Origin: Orychophragmus violaceus
Taxonomy: Eukaryota; Streptophyta; Magnoliopsida; Brassicales; Brassicaceae
Reading direction: 5' to 3'
NCBI GenBank assembly: GCA_030180135.1
Contig: CM058230.1
Span: 18,477,082-18,541,081 of the forward strand
DNA length: 64,000 bases
Position 1 is the stretch's first letter, and every line of letters begins with the position of its first letter. Position numbers and translations under genes: made by a program. Under the pieces are notes generated by a model. That model saw nothing but the letters and a program-made list of their open reading frames with translations. It was not told the origin of the DNA and searched no databases. Shown in pieces: positions 26,601 through 37,028 of the stretch.

Positions 26601-28130
26601 TGCAACGTCCACGCCTCTAAAAAAATACAGCCCATTTATCGCCTCACCCGCTCCAATCAGCGTCTGAGTGGTGCGGTCCTGAATAATACACAGCCGGTCA
26701 GTAATCTGGAAGATACAAAACCTATCTCTAGTCAACTGCGAGACTGAAATGAGATGACACTGCAGACCATCCACGAAAAACACGTCTTGCAAACTAAGAC
26801 CAGAACCCAGAAAAACACGACCGGTTTTGAGAGCAGTTGTGTACCGTCCATCCGGAAGTTTAATCAATATCGGAGCCATATCACGCACATCAGTCAAGTA
26901 GTCAAGATACCCTGTCATGTGATTAGAAGCACCAGTATCAATTATCCAAGATTCAAGAAACTGCTTACCCATAGGACGTTCGGCTGAGACAGATTTGCGT
27001 TCTTCAAGCATATGGACCAGTGTTTTCCACTGGACATCATTCAATCTGGTTATGCCCACTCGATCAGCATTGGTGAGCGGAGCCTGCGAATAAGGACCAG
27101 CTAAAAGGGCGTAACCAGAGGGAGCACCACCACCGTAGGTCGAGACACAATGGGAGGCATCAGTAGCCCCCTTTGTCGGGTTTGCAGGAGGCGCATGTGA
27201 CCCACGACTCGTGCCACCAGAGTTTCCACGACCATCATTAGGTGGTCCTTTTGTCTTCTGGTTCTCCTCCCACCAAGGTGGATAGCCAATGAGACGAAAG
27301 CAATTTTCTGCCGAATGACCACTGCGGTTACAGTGATTGCACACAACATAACCTCCTTTGTGAACAGGCCTGTTACCCGATCCTGACACGGCTTGAACCG
27401 CAAAGCTAGCCCCTTCATGTTTTTCTTCATTCATGCTCCCCAAACTCTTCGATTCCTCATCCTGAGTAGGCGTGTTATACGCTTCTTCAAGACTGGGCAA
27501 AGGTATACGAGAGAGCAGTGATGACTTTACGGTACCCGTATGTCGACTCGTCGAGGCCCATGAGAAACTGGTGCAATTTGTCTTCTTCCCGTTCCTTACG
27601 TACCTCTTCCATCGTCTTAGCCTTCTGGTAGTCGGCTAGACTCTTCCACAAACTGGTGAGCTTCCCATAGTAAGCGTCCATGGTCAGTCCTTTCTGACGA
27701 CAGTTTGCCAACTCCGCTTTAAGACGCTGCACATGCTGTCCATTCTTAACGCCAAATCTTTTCTGAATGTGCGTCCACAGCTCGTAAGCTTCAACAATAT
27801 GAGACATTGACGAAGAGATGTTCTCATCAATGGTAAGTTTCATCCATGAGACAACGAGTGCGTTGTTTGCAACCCAATCCTCGTAGTCTTCAGATTCTTC
27901 ATTCGGTTGCGGTATCGATCCATCCGTAAAACCAAACTTTTTCCGCGTTGAAGCGCCAGCTTCAGATTCAAGGACCATTCGTCGAAGTTGGGTGACCGGT
28001 TTCGAAATTAGGGTTCCAGGTTTGTCACTCGATGTGAGGTCATAGGGCGATATCGTACGTCGTCCCTTACCGCGAGTTGCTCCTGCATTTTCTTCACTTG
28101 TTGTAAATCGGTTCCTGAGATCGTAACGCG
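23675..28130 (-). pseudogene. Copia gag-pol polyprotein with multiple frameshifts
   Basis: Read on minus, the order is: gag (27487-27978, extending in frame upstream to about 28125, where the expected ATG reads GTT), then after a frameshift at about 27500 a zinc knuckle CNHCNRSGHSAENC, and protease DTGASNH near 26930. Next come the GAG-pre-integrase motif WHQRLGHPS and integrase start DLWGP. A frameshift and a TAG lie near 26290-26310, then integrase TVRSDNCSEF and PQQNGRVEH (26150-26235). After another frameshift come RT NAFLHGDLDEEVYM (about 24860), YVDD (about 24630) and RNase H SSAEAEYRA (about 24005). At least five frame breaks show it cannot make an active polyprotein. All domains of an autonomous Copia are present, so this was once a complete element. 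Confidence 0.92.
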
Positions 28131-28161
28131 ATGAAACTTGATTTGTAGTATGAGTTTCAAA

Positions 28162-28173
28162 GCTCTAATACCA
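28162..28173 (-). other. Primer binding site of the minus-strand Copia
   Basis: On minus, TGGTATTAGAGC directly touches the 5' LTR. It is complementary to initiator-Met tRNA apart from one change from the usual TGGTATCAGAGC. Confidence 0.88.
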
Positions 28174-28296
28174 TGTTAAGAAGCTATAGAAGTGTGTAAA
28201 GCTTTCTCATTCATACAAAGAGAGAGGCGAGAGCCTTATGTATTTAACCTATGTACACATAACTATCATAAATATATGTGGGCCTATAGCCCAATA
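28174..28296 (-). repeat. Copia 5' LTR (123 bp)
   Basis: A very short LTR, bounded on the inside by the primer site and on the outside by the ATTTG target duplication. Confidence 0.92.
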
Positions 28297-28301
28297 ATTT
28301 G

Positions 28302-29173
28302 ATATGGGGGCAACAGTTATTATATTTACAAATATACACTAATTATTTTTTTGACTGAGGGCATCACACCCAACGTGTATCCGTAGAGTTCGAGCTTTAG
28401 CCGAATTTGGTAATAAAAAAACTACCTTATCCGTTCGGCTAAACTAACGAACATCTCTTTTAGAAACAATTGCCAACGTATTAATGTGTCAGTGTTTCAG
28501 GAACGTAATTATCTTTGTATACATCCCATGTCATAAAACATTGGGTTTTACGTACGAATGAGGAAATATAGTCGGCTTTTTCTATAAGATAAGTCTGTCT
28601 CTTGCACGTTATAAAGACTCTTAAAAATCATTTATACTTTACAACAATACAAACGTAACCTTTTAAAATTTGAAGTCAACAAAGAAACAGGAATTGGATA
28701 AGAAGAGGAAATTCAATGCATTCTAGACATGTGTTTTGCATACAATTCAACAATACAAAATCGTACTTTTTCAATAGGCTTATATATAGGTTTCTTGAAA
28801 TTATGAACTTTCTTCCACTAATAATATGTAAATATGTATAATACATGTATAGATATATACTGGATAGTGCCTACATTAATATCGAACATGTGAAACAAAG
28901 AAGTTCGATAGATACGACTCAATCGGCTGATCCCTTTCACGAAAACGACTCATTTGTCAGCTGTAATATATGTCGATATAAAAGAAAATTCAAAGTCTTC
29001 AACCAAAAAAAAGAAAGAAAATTCAACGTCAACATAAACAAATTCAAAGTAAACTATATGACATATAGAAGTGATCAATTTTAATTAAATTTCTCTCTAG
29101 ATTGTTATTCTATAAACGAAAATCCTAACAGAGACGTCTGTGACATATTACCAGAACAAAAGAAGAGAAAAAA
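28302..29173 (+). promoter_or_regulatory. Upstream region of BBE-like gene 1
   Basis: No other gene is seen here. TATATATAGG near 28782 is a good TATA box, but it lies about 390 bp before the ATG, so either the leader is long or a nearer start is used. The block GCATTCTAGACATGT...GGTTTCTTGAAA (28719-28802) recurs upstream of BBE-like gene 2 (about 43225-43300), so promoter sequence was duplicated with the gene. AAGTCAAC (28672) and ACGTCAAC (29026) contain GTCAA W-box-type cores. Confidence 0.45.
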
Positions 29174-30757
29174 ATGAAGGATGCACTTTCGGTTTTGTGT
29201 CTTGTCCTTTTGGTTTCGGTTTTAGAAGGAGCAGTAACAAAACCAAATTCTGCAAACTTCTTCCAATGCCTTCGCTATCGGACCAGTCCGGAGAATCCAA
29301 TCACCGATGCCATCTTCACACCCGACAACACCACCACTTTCTTGTCTTCATACTTGTCCTACACAAAAAACAAGAGATACTCGAGTCCTAACCAAAACCT
29401 ACTAGCCATCGTGGCGGCCAAACATGTATCTTATGTTCAAGCCACGGTGGTCTGCGCAAAGTCCAACGGTATACAACTCCGTACTCGAAGCGGCGGTCAC
29501 GACCTCGAAGGCCTTTCTTACAGGTCGTCTGTGCCATTTGTCATTCTCGATATGCACAATCTCAGGTCAATTACTGTTGACGTGTCAAGCAAGAAAGCCT
29601 GGGTTCAAGCTGGGGCCACCTTGGGAGAGCTCTACGTAAAGATCAACGACGCAAGCCAAACGCTAGCGTTCCCAGCTGGCGTATGCCCTACCGTAGGAGC
29701 AGGAGGACATATAAGCGGTGGAGGATACGGAAATCTCATGAGAAAATATGGAATCACAGTGGATCATGTCGTTGATGCTCAATTAGTCGATGTCAATGGC
29801 AAGCTCTTGAATCGAGCTACCATGGGAGAAGATCTATTTTGGGCGATTCGTGGAGGTGGAGGTGCAAGTTTCGGAGTTATCCTCTCTTGGAAAATCAACC
29901 TCGTGGAGGTACCAAAGATTCTGACAGTGTTTAGGGTTAACAAAACTTTGGAACAAGGAGGCACTGATGTTCTCTACAAGTGGCAGCTTGTCTCTACCAA
30001 ATTCCCTGAAGATCTTTTCATGAGAGCATGGCCTCAGATCGTAAATGGAACAGAACTGGGCGAGAAAACCATCGCAGTTGTATTCTATGCTCAGTTCTTG
30101 GGCCGAAGCAATAAACTGATGGCGTTACTAAACCAGAGCTTGCCTGAATTAGGGCTGAGCCGTGAAGATTGTCACGAAATGAGCTGGTTTAACACGACGC
30201 TGTTTTGGGCCGATTACCCGATAGGTACACCGCCGAGTGTTCTTCTAGATAGGCCGACGAATCCAGGATTCTTCAAGAGCAAATCAGATTACGTCAAAAA
30301 ACCAATTCCCAAAAAAGGATTGGAAAGGCTTTGGATGAATATGTTGAAATTCAACAATATTGTGTGGATGCAAATGAACACTTACGGTGGAGTGATGGAC
30401 CGGATTCCGGCCAACGCCACAGCGTTTCCTCATCGGAAAGGAAACATGTTCAAGGTTCAATATTCTACGACATGGTTGAACGCGAGCGAAACAGAGACTA
30501 GCCTTAGTCTGATGAAGGAGCTCTACGAGGTTGCGGAACCGTACGTGTCAAGTAACCCGAGAGAGGCGTTTTTTAATTACAGAGACAATGATATTGGAAG
30601 CAATCCGAGTGATGAGACAAACGTGGATGAAGCCAAGATCTATGGATACAAGTATTTCTTGGGGAATTTGAAGAGATTGATGCAGGTTAAAGCTAAGTAT
30701 GATCCTGAGAATTTCTTTAAGAACGAGCAGAGTATTCCTCCTGTTCGCGGCATGTAG
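29174..30757 (+). CDS. Berberine-bridge-enzyme-like FAD-linked oxidase 1
   Basis: An intronless gene of 527 residues, the normal length for the family. The signal peptide is residues 1 to about 20 (MKDALSVLCLVLLVSVLEGA). The FAD_binding_4 domain has RSGGHD with His109 and AGVCPTVGAGGH with Cys171, the two residues that hold FAD bicovalently. The BBE domain sits at the C-terminus with FFNYRD and NEQSIPP. Val174, three residues after the cysteine, is at the position reported to gate oxygen in AtBBE-like 15, where Val favours oxidase over dehydrogenase activity. Family members oxidise monolignols, oligosaccharides or indole cyanohydrins in the wall or endomembranes. The substrate here cannot be told. 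It is closest to the Arabidopsis At1g26380-26420 group, which is induced in defence. The ATG is preceded by AAAAAA and gives a clean signal peptide. Confidence 0.93.
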   Translation: MKDALSVLCLVLLVSVLEGAVTKPNSANFFQCLRYRTSPENPITDAIFTPDNTTTFLSSYLSYTKNKRYSSPNQNLLAIVAAKHVSYVQATVVCAKSNGIQLRTRSGGHDLEGLSYRSSVPFVILDMHNLRSITVDVSSKKAWVQAGATLGELYVKINDASQTLAFPAGVCPTVGAGGHISGGGYGNLMRKYGITVDHVVDAQLVDVNGKLLNRATMGEDLFWAIRGGGGASFGVILSWKINLVEVPKILTVFRVNKTLEQGGTDVLYKWQLVSTKFPEDLFMRAWPQIVNGTELGEKTIAVVFYAQFLGRSNKLMALLNQSLPELGLSREDCHEMSWFNTTLFWADYPIGTPPSVLLDRPTNPGFFKSKSDYVKKPIPKKGLERLWMNMLKFNNIVWMQMNTYGGVMDRIPANATAFPHRKGNMFKVQYSTTWLNASETETSLSLMKELYEVAEPYVSSNPREAFFNYRDNDIGSNPSDETNVDEAKIYGYKYFLGNLKRLMQVKAKYDPENFFKNEQSIPPVRGM

Positions 30758-31279
30758 TAGTGTTACTATTTTCATCAGTTTTAATTATCATGTTTAATAA
30801 CTAATAGGTTATGTGTAAAAAACACTAAACTAAAAACTAATAAGTTATGTGGCCATTAGACCCCGGACCTGAGAATTTGGGAGGGGGGGGGGGGGGGGGG
30901 TCCAAGTCATAATTTGCATGGTATGAAGTATTACATATAAACAATTATAAAGTAAAAATAATTTAAATTAGTTATTTGTTTAAATGAAATAAAAACCAAA
31001 CAGATTGTTTGAAAAACAGAGTATATATTAGTGATGTTAACGACTGTACATGCCCGTTTAAAGTCTGTCCGTTTAAGTCATGTTAGTTTAAGTCCGTTTA
31101 TATATGTATTCGTTTAGCCCAATCCAATTATTTTAAATTTTTAAAAGAGAAATATGAATGTATAGCAACGGATAATAGTGAAATTAGTTTTTAGGATTAG
31201 ACATTGTAACTAGGACACTATTTACGTGGTTAATATCTACAATACCCATATTCCAACAACAATGAGTTATAGGGGGCTA
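30758..31279. other. Intergenic region after BBE-like gene 1
   Basis: No gene. It holds an 18-base G homopolymer at 30883-30900 and a GTTTAAGTC/CCGTTTA repeat phrase (31035-31115) that also occurs in the AT-rich block 51170-52260. Confidence 0.6.
30883..30900. repeat. Poly-G run
   Basis: Eighteen G in a row within otherwise AT-rich DNA. Its exact length may be an assembly estimate. Confidence 0.85.
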
Positions 31280-31282
31280 TAA

Positions 31283-31539
31283 GAGCATGATTAGTGGTGA
31301 ACTCCCTTTTGTGGTTCTTAACTTCTTATTTTATTATTATTATTTTTTTTTGTTAGCTGGAGGAAAAAAAAATTGAAAAAAAAATAATGACCAATGGGGT
31401 TGCGCCACGTGGCAAACCCCCCCTCCAAAGAACCTTTCCCTAGAACCTCTCCCTCTCTCTCTCCTACTTTCTAATTAAATATTACTATTTTCCTAAGAAC
31501 CCCCTAAAAACCCCTAAGAACCCTCCACTAATCATGCTC
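31283..31539. mobile_element. PIF/Harbinger-type MITE
   Basis: A 257-bp element with inverted ends GAGCATGATTAGTGG (the right end reads CCACTAATCATGCTC), flanked by TAA on both sides (31280-31282 and 31540-31542). Confidence 0.9.
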
Positions 31540-31749
31540 TAAAAGATGAAATATAGGAGCTATAACTATATTGTGTGTATCTATACGTGGATTTACCAAA
31601 ATTATATAATGAATTGATACACCAACAACAATTTCTTTTAAATATATATTTTTTTGATTTTAAATTCAGATTTATTATGTGGACATGACCAATTGTATTT
31701 TAAATTAATAATTTAATTGTCATCTCAGTAATTAGAGTTAAATGTTAGA

Positions 31750-33250
31750 ATTTTAAGATTATTGTTTAGGGTTTTGGAATTTGGATTTAGGGGTAAGGTT
31801 TTTTTTTTGTCAACAAGGGGTTAGGGTTTTATATTTAGAGTTTAGAGTATAATGTTAAGGTTGTATATTTTAGGGTTTAGGGTTAAAGGTTTTTGGTTTT
31901 GGGTTTAACCTTTAGGATTTAGGGTAGTGCTTAGGGTTTAGGATTTAGTGGTTTAGGGTTTAGCGTTTAGGGGTTAGTTTTTGGGTTTAGGGTTTAGGGT
32001 TTGGGTTTAGAGTTTAGGGTTTAGAGATTAGGGTTATGTTTTTGGGTTTAGGGTTATGAATTGGGTTTAGGGTTTAGGAATTAGGGTAGTGTTTAGGGTT
32101 TAGTTTTTGGATTTAGGGTTAAAAATTTAGAGATTAGGGTTTAGAGTTTAGGAATTAGGGTTTAGTTTTTCGGGTTTAGGGTTGGGTTTAGAGTAGGATT
32201 TAGAGATTAGGGTTATGTTTTTGGGTTTAGGGTTAGAATTTAGGATTTAGGGTTTATGGTTAAAAATTTAGGGATTTAGAGTTTAGGAATTAGGATTTAG
32301 TTTTTGGGTTAAGGGTTTAGGGTTTGGATTTAGAGTTAAGGTTTAGAGATTAGGGTTATGTTTTTGGGTTTATATATTAGGGTTTGGGGTTTAGGAATTA
32401 GGGTTTAAGATTTAGAGTTTAGGGTTTAGGGTTTAGGGTTTAGAGTTTAGGATTTAGAGATTTGTGGAAGAAGATAAATATAGTTAAATCTATAATGTAG
32501 TTAGTTTTAATTATATGTAATATGTTAACTAAGTTTACTTAATAACTATGTTAACAAGGTAATAATGTTAACAATTTAACCGCGTTAACACAAAGTTAAC
32601 TTGTTAACTTTGTATCCCTATGTTAACAAGTAACTGATAATAGTGTTAACTAAGTTAACATTAAGTTATCATGTTAACAAATGAATGATATTTGTGTTAA
32701 TTTGGGGTTTAGGGATTAGGGTTTTAGTTTTGGGTTTATGGTTTAGGGGTTAGGGTTTAGGGTTTGGGGTTAGGGTTTAGAGTCTAATGGTTAGGGTTTG
32801 TTTTTTATGGGTTTGGGTTTAGGCGTTTAGGGTTTAGGGTTTATAGTTTAGAGTCTAAACCCTAACCCCTACAACCCCAAACCCTAAACCCTAAAGCGTA
32901 AACTCTAAACCCTAAACCCTAACCCCAAACCCTAAAGCCTAAATCCAAACCCCTAAACTATAGTGATATGTAGTTTAGGGTTTACGGTTTATGGTTTAGG
33001 GTTTAAAGGTTTAGGGTTTAGGGTTTAAGTGTTTAGGGTTTAGGTTTAGGGTTTAGGGTTTGGAGTTTATTATTTTTTATTAAGGGGGATTTAGGGTTTA
33101 GGCTTTGGGGTTTTGGGTTTAAACTTTGGAGTTGGGGTTTAGGGTTTAGGGTTTAGAATTAGAGTTTAGGGGTTAAGGTTTAGTTTTTGGGGTTTAGGGT
33201 TTACATTTTAGGGTTTAGTGTTTTAGGTTTTGGGTTTAGGGTTTCGGTTT
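31750..33250. repeat. Degenerate interstitial telomere-type repeat block
   Basis: About 1.5 kb of imperfect TTTAGGG / TTAGGGTTTAGGG units, mostly in one orientation, with an inverted CCCTAAA segment at about 32865-32960. An unrelated AT-rich insert splits it at about 32470-32700. The plant telomere unit is TTTAGGG. The heavy divergence suggests an old interstitial array. It is not a chromosome end. Confidence 0.9.
32524..32690. repeat. Cluster of GTTAAC palindromes
   Basis: About ten GTTAAC hexamers in roughly 170 bp at irregular spacing, inside the AT-rich insert of the telomere-type block. Confidence 0.75.
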
Positions 33251-33424
33251 TTGAAATAGTCAAATTACATGCAATGTAATTAATATGTAACTTCGTTTAC
33301 GTTCATTGTCGATTTCGTGTAATGATTCATTCAACATGATAATATGTAGAATAAATAATTTAATTTATATATTTAAATTGTGGGGTCTATAAACTATATG
33401 TGTATAAACTATAGGGACAAGCCA

Positions 33425-34479
33425 TGTTCGACAACTCGCTAGGCGCTGTGCGTGCGGCTGATCCGGGCCTAGCGAGTTATCGAAAAATCGGGAGAAACTC
33501 GGGAAATACGCGGGGCGGAATTTTTAATAATATTTTAATATGTTTATATATATTTTCTGTAATATAACAAATTTAAAAGTTGTTAATAGAAATATCAATT
33601 GACTAAACATGTAATTAGAAATATTTCTATATATATATTTAGGGTTATTAATAAATTTAGTAGTATATATATAACAAAGCTTACTGTTTTTGTAGAGACT
33701 GTGTGTTGTTTTTGTAGAGGGAGTGTGTTGTTTTGACAATGAACTAACACATCAAATTTACTGGAAACGATTGTATTAAATATAATAAAGAAAACGTATT
33801 GCTTGCATGCAAGGACTGCAAAAGTGGGATCCACAAAGACAAAAATTAGAATTAGCTGTCCAACATTTCCTTTTTCTCTTTGCTCTCGCTAAGCATCTTC
33901 TGTATTTTCTCTCTCGTGTAAATCCTCTTTTCATTCTTAAAATTCCTTATATTTCCTTTGATTTCTCTGATTATCGAAAAATTGAATTGGTCATGGCTCT
34001 ATAAAAGATACAGAAGCTTGCTGCTTCAACTACCACTGCTCGGGATCTCTGCAGCGGTGGAGAGGAGGATCCCGACGAAGATGAGAACATAGATTGGCCG
34101 GGGGAGAGACTGCGAAGGCGTCAGATCGGGAGGAGGAGAGCGGATGGTGGTGAAGAACGACGGCGGTGATGACGTCATCTAGACGAGTCGATATTGATTT
34201 TTACGGGTTCGAGATTCTATCTAAACAATAGGCTAAATTGGGCTTATAATCATTTTTTGGCCCAATCAGTTACAACCTGAAACAAAAATTTGGGCCGATT
34301 ATTTTTTTTCCAACGCGTTTAAAATATAACGCGATGACTATACAGATAACGCGGCCGACTAATTTTCAATAGCGTTGACCGATTAAATAAGCCGATCAGA
34401 GAGAAATCGCCGCGGCCACCCTCCGTCTAGCGATTAGGCGGCCGCCTAGGCGGCTAGGCGGCCGCGTTTTCGAACAGAG
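33425..34479. mobile_element. Candidate Mutator-like non-autonomous element
   Basis: An 11-bp direct repeat GGGACAAGCCA lies at 33414-33424 and 34480-34490. The ends are partly inverted: TGTTCGACAACTCG on the left, and the right end reversed gives TGTTCGAAAACGCG after three extra bases. Near the left end, AACTCGCTAGGC and its complement (33433-33444/33467-33478) form a 12-bp hairpin, and the right end is rich in CTAGGCGGCC. A 9-11 bp duplication fits the Mutator superfamily. A GC-rich stretch at 34015-34170 with an open frame could be captured exon sequence, but I cannot name it. Confidence 0.6.
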
Positions 34480-34854
34480 GGGACAAGCCAACAAATGCTC
34501 TCTTTCTAGCTTACATGAGTTGACATCATCCATCATCTCTCTCTTGTAGGGGCAAAATAGGCTACAATGGCTTTTATTAATTGGTCAAATCTAATTTACT
34601 GGTCATAGTTCCACCAGAACTAATTTTTGAAAGATCCATTGTCTGCTACTTTTTTCTCCCTTTTTAAAACATGTGAGATGTAAGTTTAGGGGGTGATTGG
34701 TAGAGTCTCTAAAAGCTGTGAACAGCTCTAAATATTTCTACAGTTTTGAAATCAACCGATCATGTTGTAGATCTTTTTTAAAAGCTACAGCTAAAAAAAC
34801 AAAAAAAATCTGAATATTTTTAGCTTTAGAAATCCAAAATCTCACAGAACCTAA

Positions 34855-35453
34855 GGGGGTCTTATTGGATTAGGGATTTAGTGGATTTTGAGGATTTTAG
34901 ATTTGGTGGAATTTTATATGGATTTTGAGGATTTTGGTAGTGATTTTAGTAAATTTTGAGGATTTTATTAGGGATTTTAGGATATTTGATATCTTTTATT
35001 AAAACTGATATATAATCTTTATTAGTTTTTCCAAACTTTATTTTATATTGAAATGAAAAAATGATGTTGAATTTTTTTAAAATTTTTAAATTTTTTTTGT
35101 TAATAATTTTGATTTTCAATTATTTTTTTTTTTTGAAATCGTTTTTTATAAGATTGAAACTAAAAAAAAAGTTTTTTTTTCTAAAAAAAACTTCAAATAC
35201 CATCATAAGAGGTGTTATTTGTATTCATTAACTTATAACTATAAATTATCTCTCAAATCTCTCCAAATCCTATTTGATAGATTTTATTGTTGAACTCCCT
35301 AATTTACAATAAACTGGTATTTTAGAGAATTTATACAAATGATTAATACAATAAGCTAGAATTTTGAAGGATTTGTACAAATGTCTAATCCAATAAGAGG
35401 AGATTTGAGAGAAAAATAAAATCCTCTCAAATCCTCAATCCAATAAACCCCTC
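34855..35453. mobile_element. Nested MITE with TAA duplication
   Basis: A 599-bp element, GGGGGTCTTATTGGATTAGG on the left, and the right end reversed reads GAGGGGTTTATTGGATTGAG. TAA flanks both sides (34852-34854 and 35454-35456). It is rich in GATTTTGAGGATTTT. Confidence 0.85.
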
Positions 35454-35815
35454 TAAATTAGTGCTTTGTTCTTCTTCTTTACTCAAATTCTTCATCGTAA
35501 GCTTTCTTAAAAAATAATAATTTAATATTATACTAACCGAATGAAATCGAATATGTATAGTTTTCAAACGTAATAGGTAATATGTATAATTAACGTATTT
35601 TTATCTTTTTATATATATATATATATATATATTTAACGTCTCTCTCTATATATAAACATATTATACCTACATAGCAAATATATATTTTATTTATGCTATA
35701 TGTTTATAATGTTACTTGCTTGTATTATTATATATATTATAATTTTTAAATTTGTTATATAATTTAAAATAAATTAATATTTTTATAAAATAAAATTTAC
35801 AGCAACAGTTGAACC

Positions 35816-36368
35816 TAGGGTTGGGCATAATATCCGGACCCGAAATACCGAACCGAATCCGAACCGAAAAAGTAGAACCGAACCCGAACCCGAAACGATA
35901 AAATATCCGAACGGGTCCTAAACTCCTATATCCGAAGAACCGAACCCGAACCCGACCCGAACCGAGAACCGAATGGGTACCCGAAATATCCGAATTACAA
36001 TTATATACCTAAAATATTAATTATATTTAGACCTAATATAACAAAATTATCCAAAATTATAATTATAAACTTAAATATATTAGTTGTTTTTAGTCTAAAA
36101 TAACTAAATTATCAAAAATAAACAAAATATATGAAGAGTTTTGTTATATTTATCAAAATTTAACGAATTTTTATTTAAATATAACTAATTTTTATTTTTG
36201 TTTTATGTTTTTCGGGTACCCGAACCCGAACCGAACCCGAATGGAACCGAACCGAACCCGAACCGAAATTCTAAAATATCCGAATGGGTTTTATATCTCA
36301 AACCCGAAAACCCGAAAACCCGAAAGACCCGAACCGAACCCGAACGGGTACCCGAACGCCCAGGCCTA
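35816..36368. mobile_element. Nested hAT-type non-autonomous element
   Basis: A 553-bp element beginning TAGGGTTGGGCAT and ending GCCCAGGCCTA, with a perfect 8-bp target duplication GTTGAACC (35808-35815 and 36369-36376), the hAT signature. Both subterminal zones are arrays of CCGAACCCGAA/GGGTACCCG motifs. Confidence 0.93.
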
Positions 36369-36504
36369 GTTGAACCAATCAAGTTTTTTTTTTCAAAAGT
36401 CACAGCCAAAATCTTACGGCTAAAAAATTTACAGTCAAAATTCGTACAACCAAAATTCTACAGCAAAAAAAGTAAAGCTACAATTGTTACCAATCAGGTC
36501 CTTA

Positions 36505-37028
36505 GACTTTAGCCCCGTTTATTTTAATATATACTATATATTAACCAAAACTAAAGAAACAAAACCAACACAACCACTAGCTAGCAACCACACATATAAC
36601 TCTACACAGAGGCAAAGGATCGTTAGCGGTTAAAGAGATCTTGCGGCCACAAAGGAAATGCAGTAGTGAGTCCTATGTTGCATGGAAATTCTGTTCGATT
36701 ATCGTTTTCCATTTCGGAAACATTTTGGAAATAGAAATGCGACGGAAACACATGAAAACACGATCACGTTTTTAAAAAATTGTGATTTGAAAATGCGATG
36801 GAAACGCGTATCCATTTTTGGAAACGCGACGGAAACGGCGTATCCGTTTTTGGAAACATCATTTTTGTAGAAATTATGTTTTCTATTTTAATTGTAAATA
36901 ATTTAAAAATGTAATGGTTTAATTGATAATTTGTAATTTTTTAGAAAAAGTCGTCACTACTAAAAGGAATACGAAAAGCTTTGCCTAAATCATATTCGTA
37001 CCCTAAAAAGCTATCAGAAAAACGCATA
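36505..37028. other. Intergenic, repeat-derived
   Basis: No gene. GGAAACG-rich sequence begins near 36671 (CCTATGTTGCATGGAAA), and its inverted partner lies near 42725-42746 (TTTCCATACAACGTAGG). The pair could be the ends of a large element spanning the CACTA and gag-only elements, but the flanks do not match. Confidence 0.4.

Larger units (their letters stand above)
23250..28296 (-). mobile_element. Complete but decayed Ty1/Copia retrotransposon
   Basis: The element is read on the minus strand. A 123-bp 5' LTR (28174-28296) is followed by a primer site, gag-pol remnants, a polypurine tract (CTTGAGAGGAGG on minus, about 23668-23679) and a 3' LTR (23250-23667) that is longer only because a MITE sits in it. 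A perfect 5-bp target duplication ATTTG flanks it (23245-23249 and 28297-28301). In element orientation the LTR termini read TATTGG...TTAACA, not the canonical TG...CA. Confidence 0.93.
34689..36501. mobile_element. Outer PIF/Harbinger-like MITE, host to two insertions
   Basis: Ends GGGGGTGATTGGTA and, reversed, GGACCTGATTGGTA, flanked by TTA (34686-34688 and 36502-36504). Removing the two inner elements leaves about 660 bp of related AT-rich sequence with CTACAG/AAAGCT repeats at both ends. Confidence 0.75.

Noticed and set aside
29779..29964. Minus frames inside BBE-like genes 1 and 2 (also 30548-30775 and 45186-45425)
   Set aside because: They are antisense shadows of strongly supported coding sequence.
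31750..33250. Regularly spaced short repeats that might suggest a CRISPR-like array
   Set aside because: The unit is the plant telomere motif in degenerate form. There are no constant repeats with unique spacers, and the genome is nuclear plant DNA.
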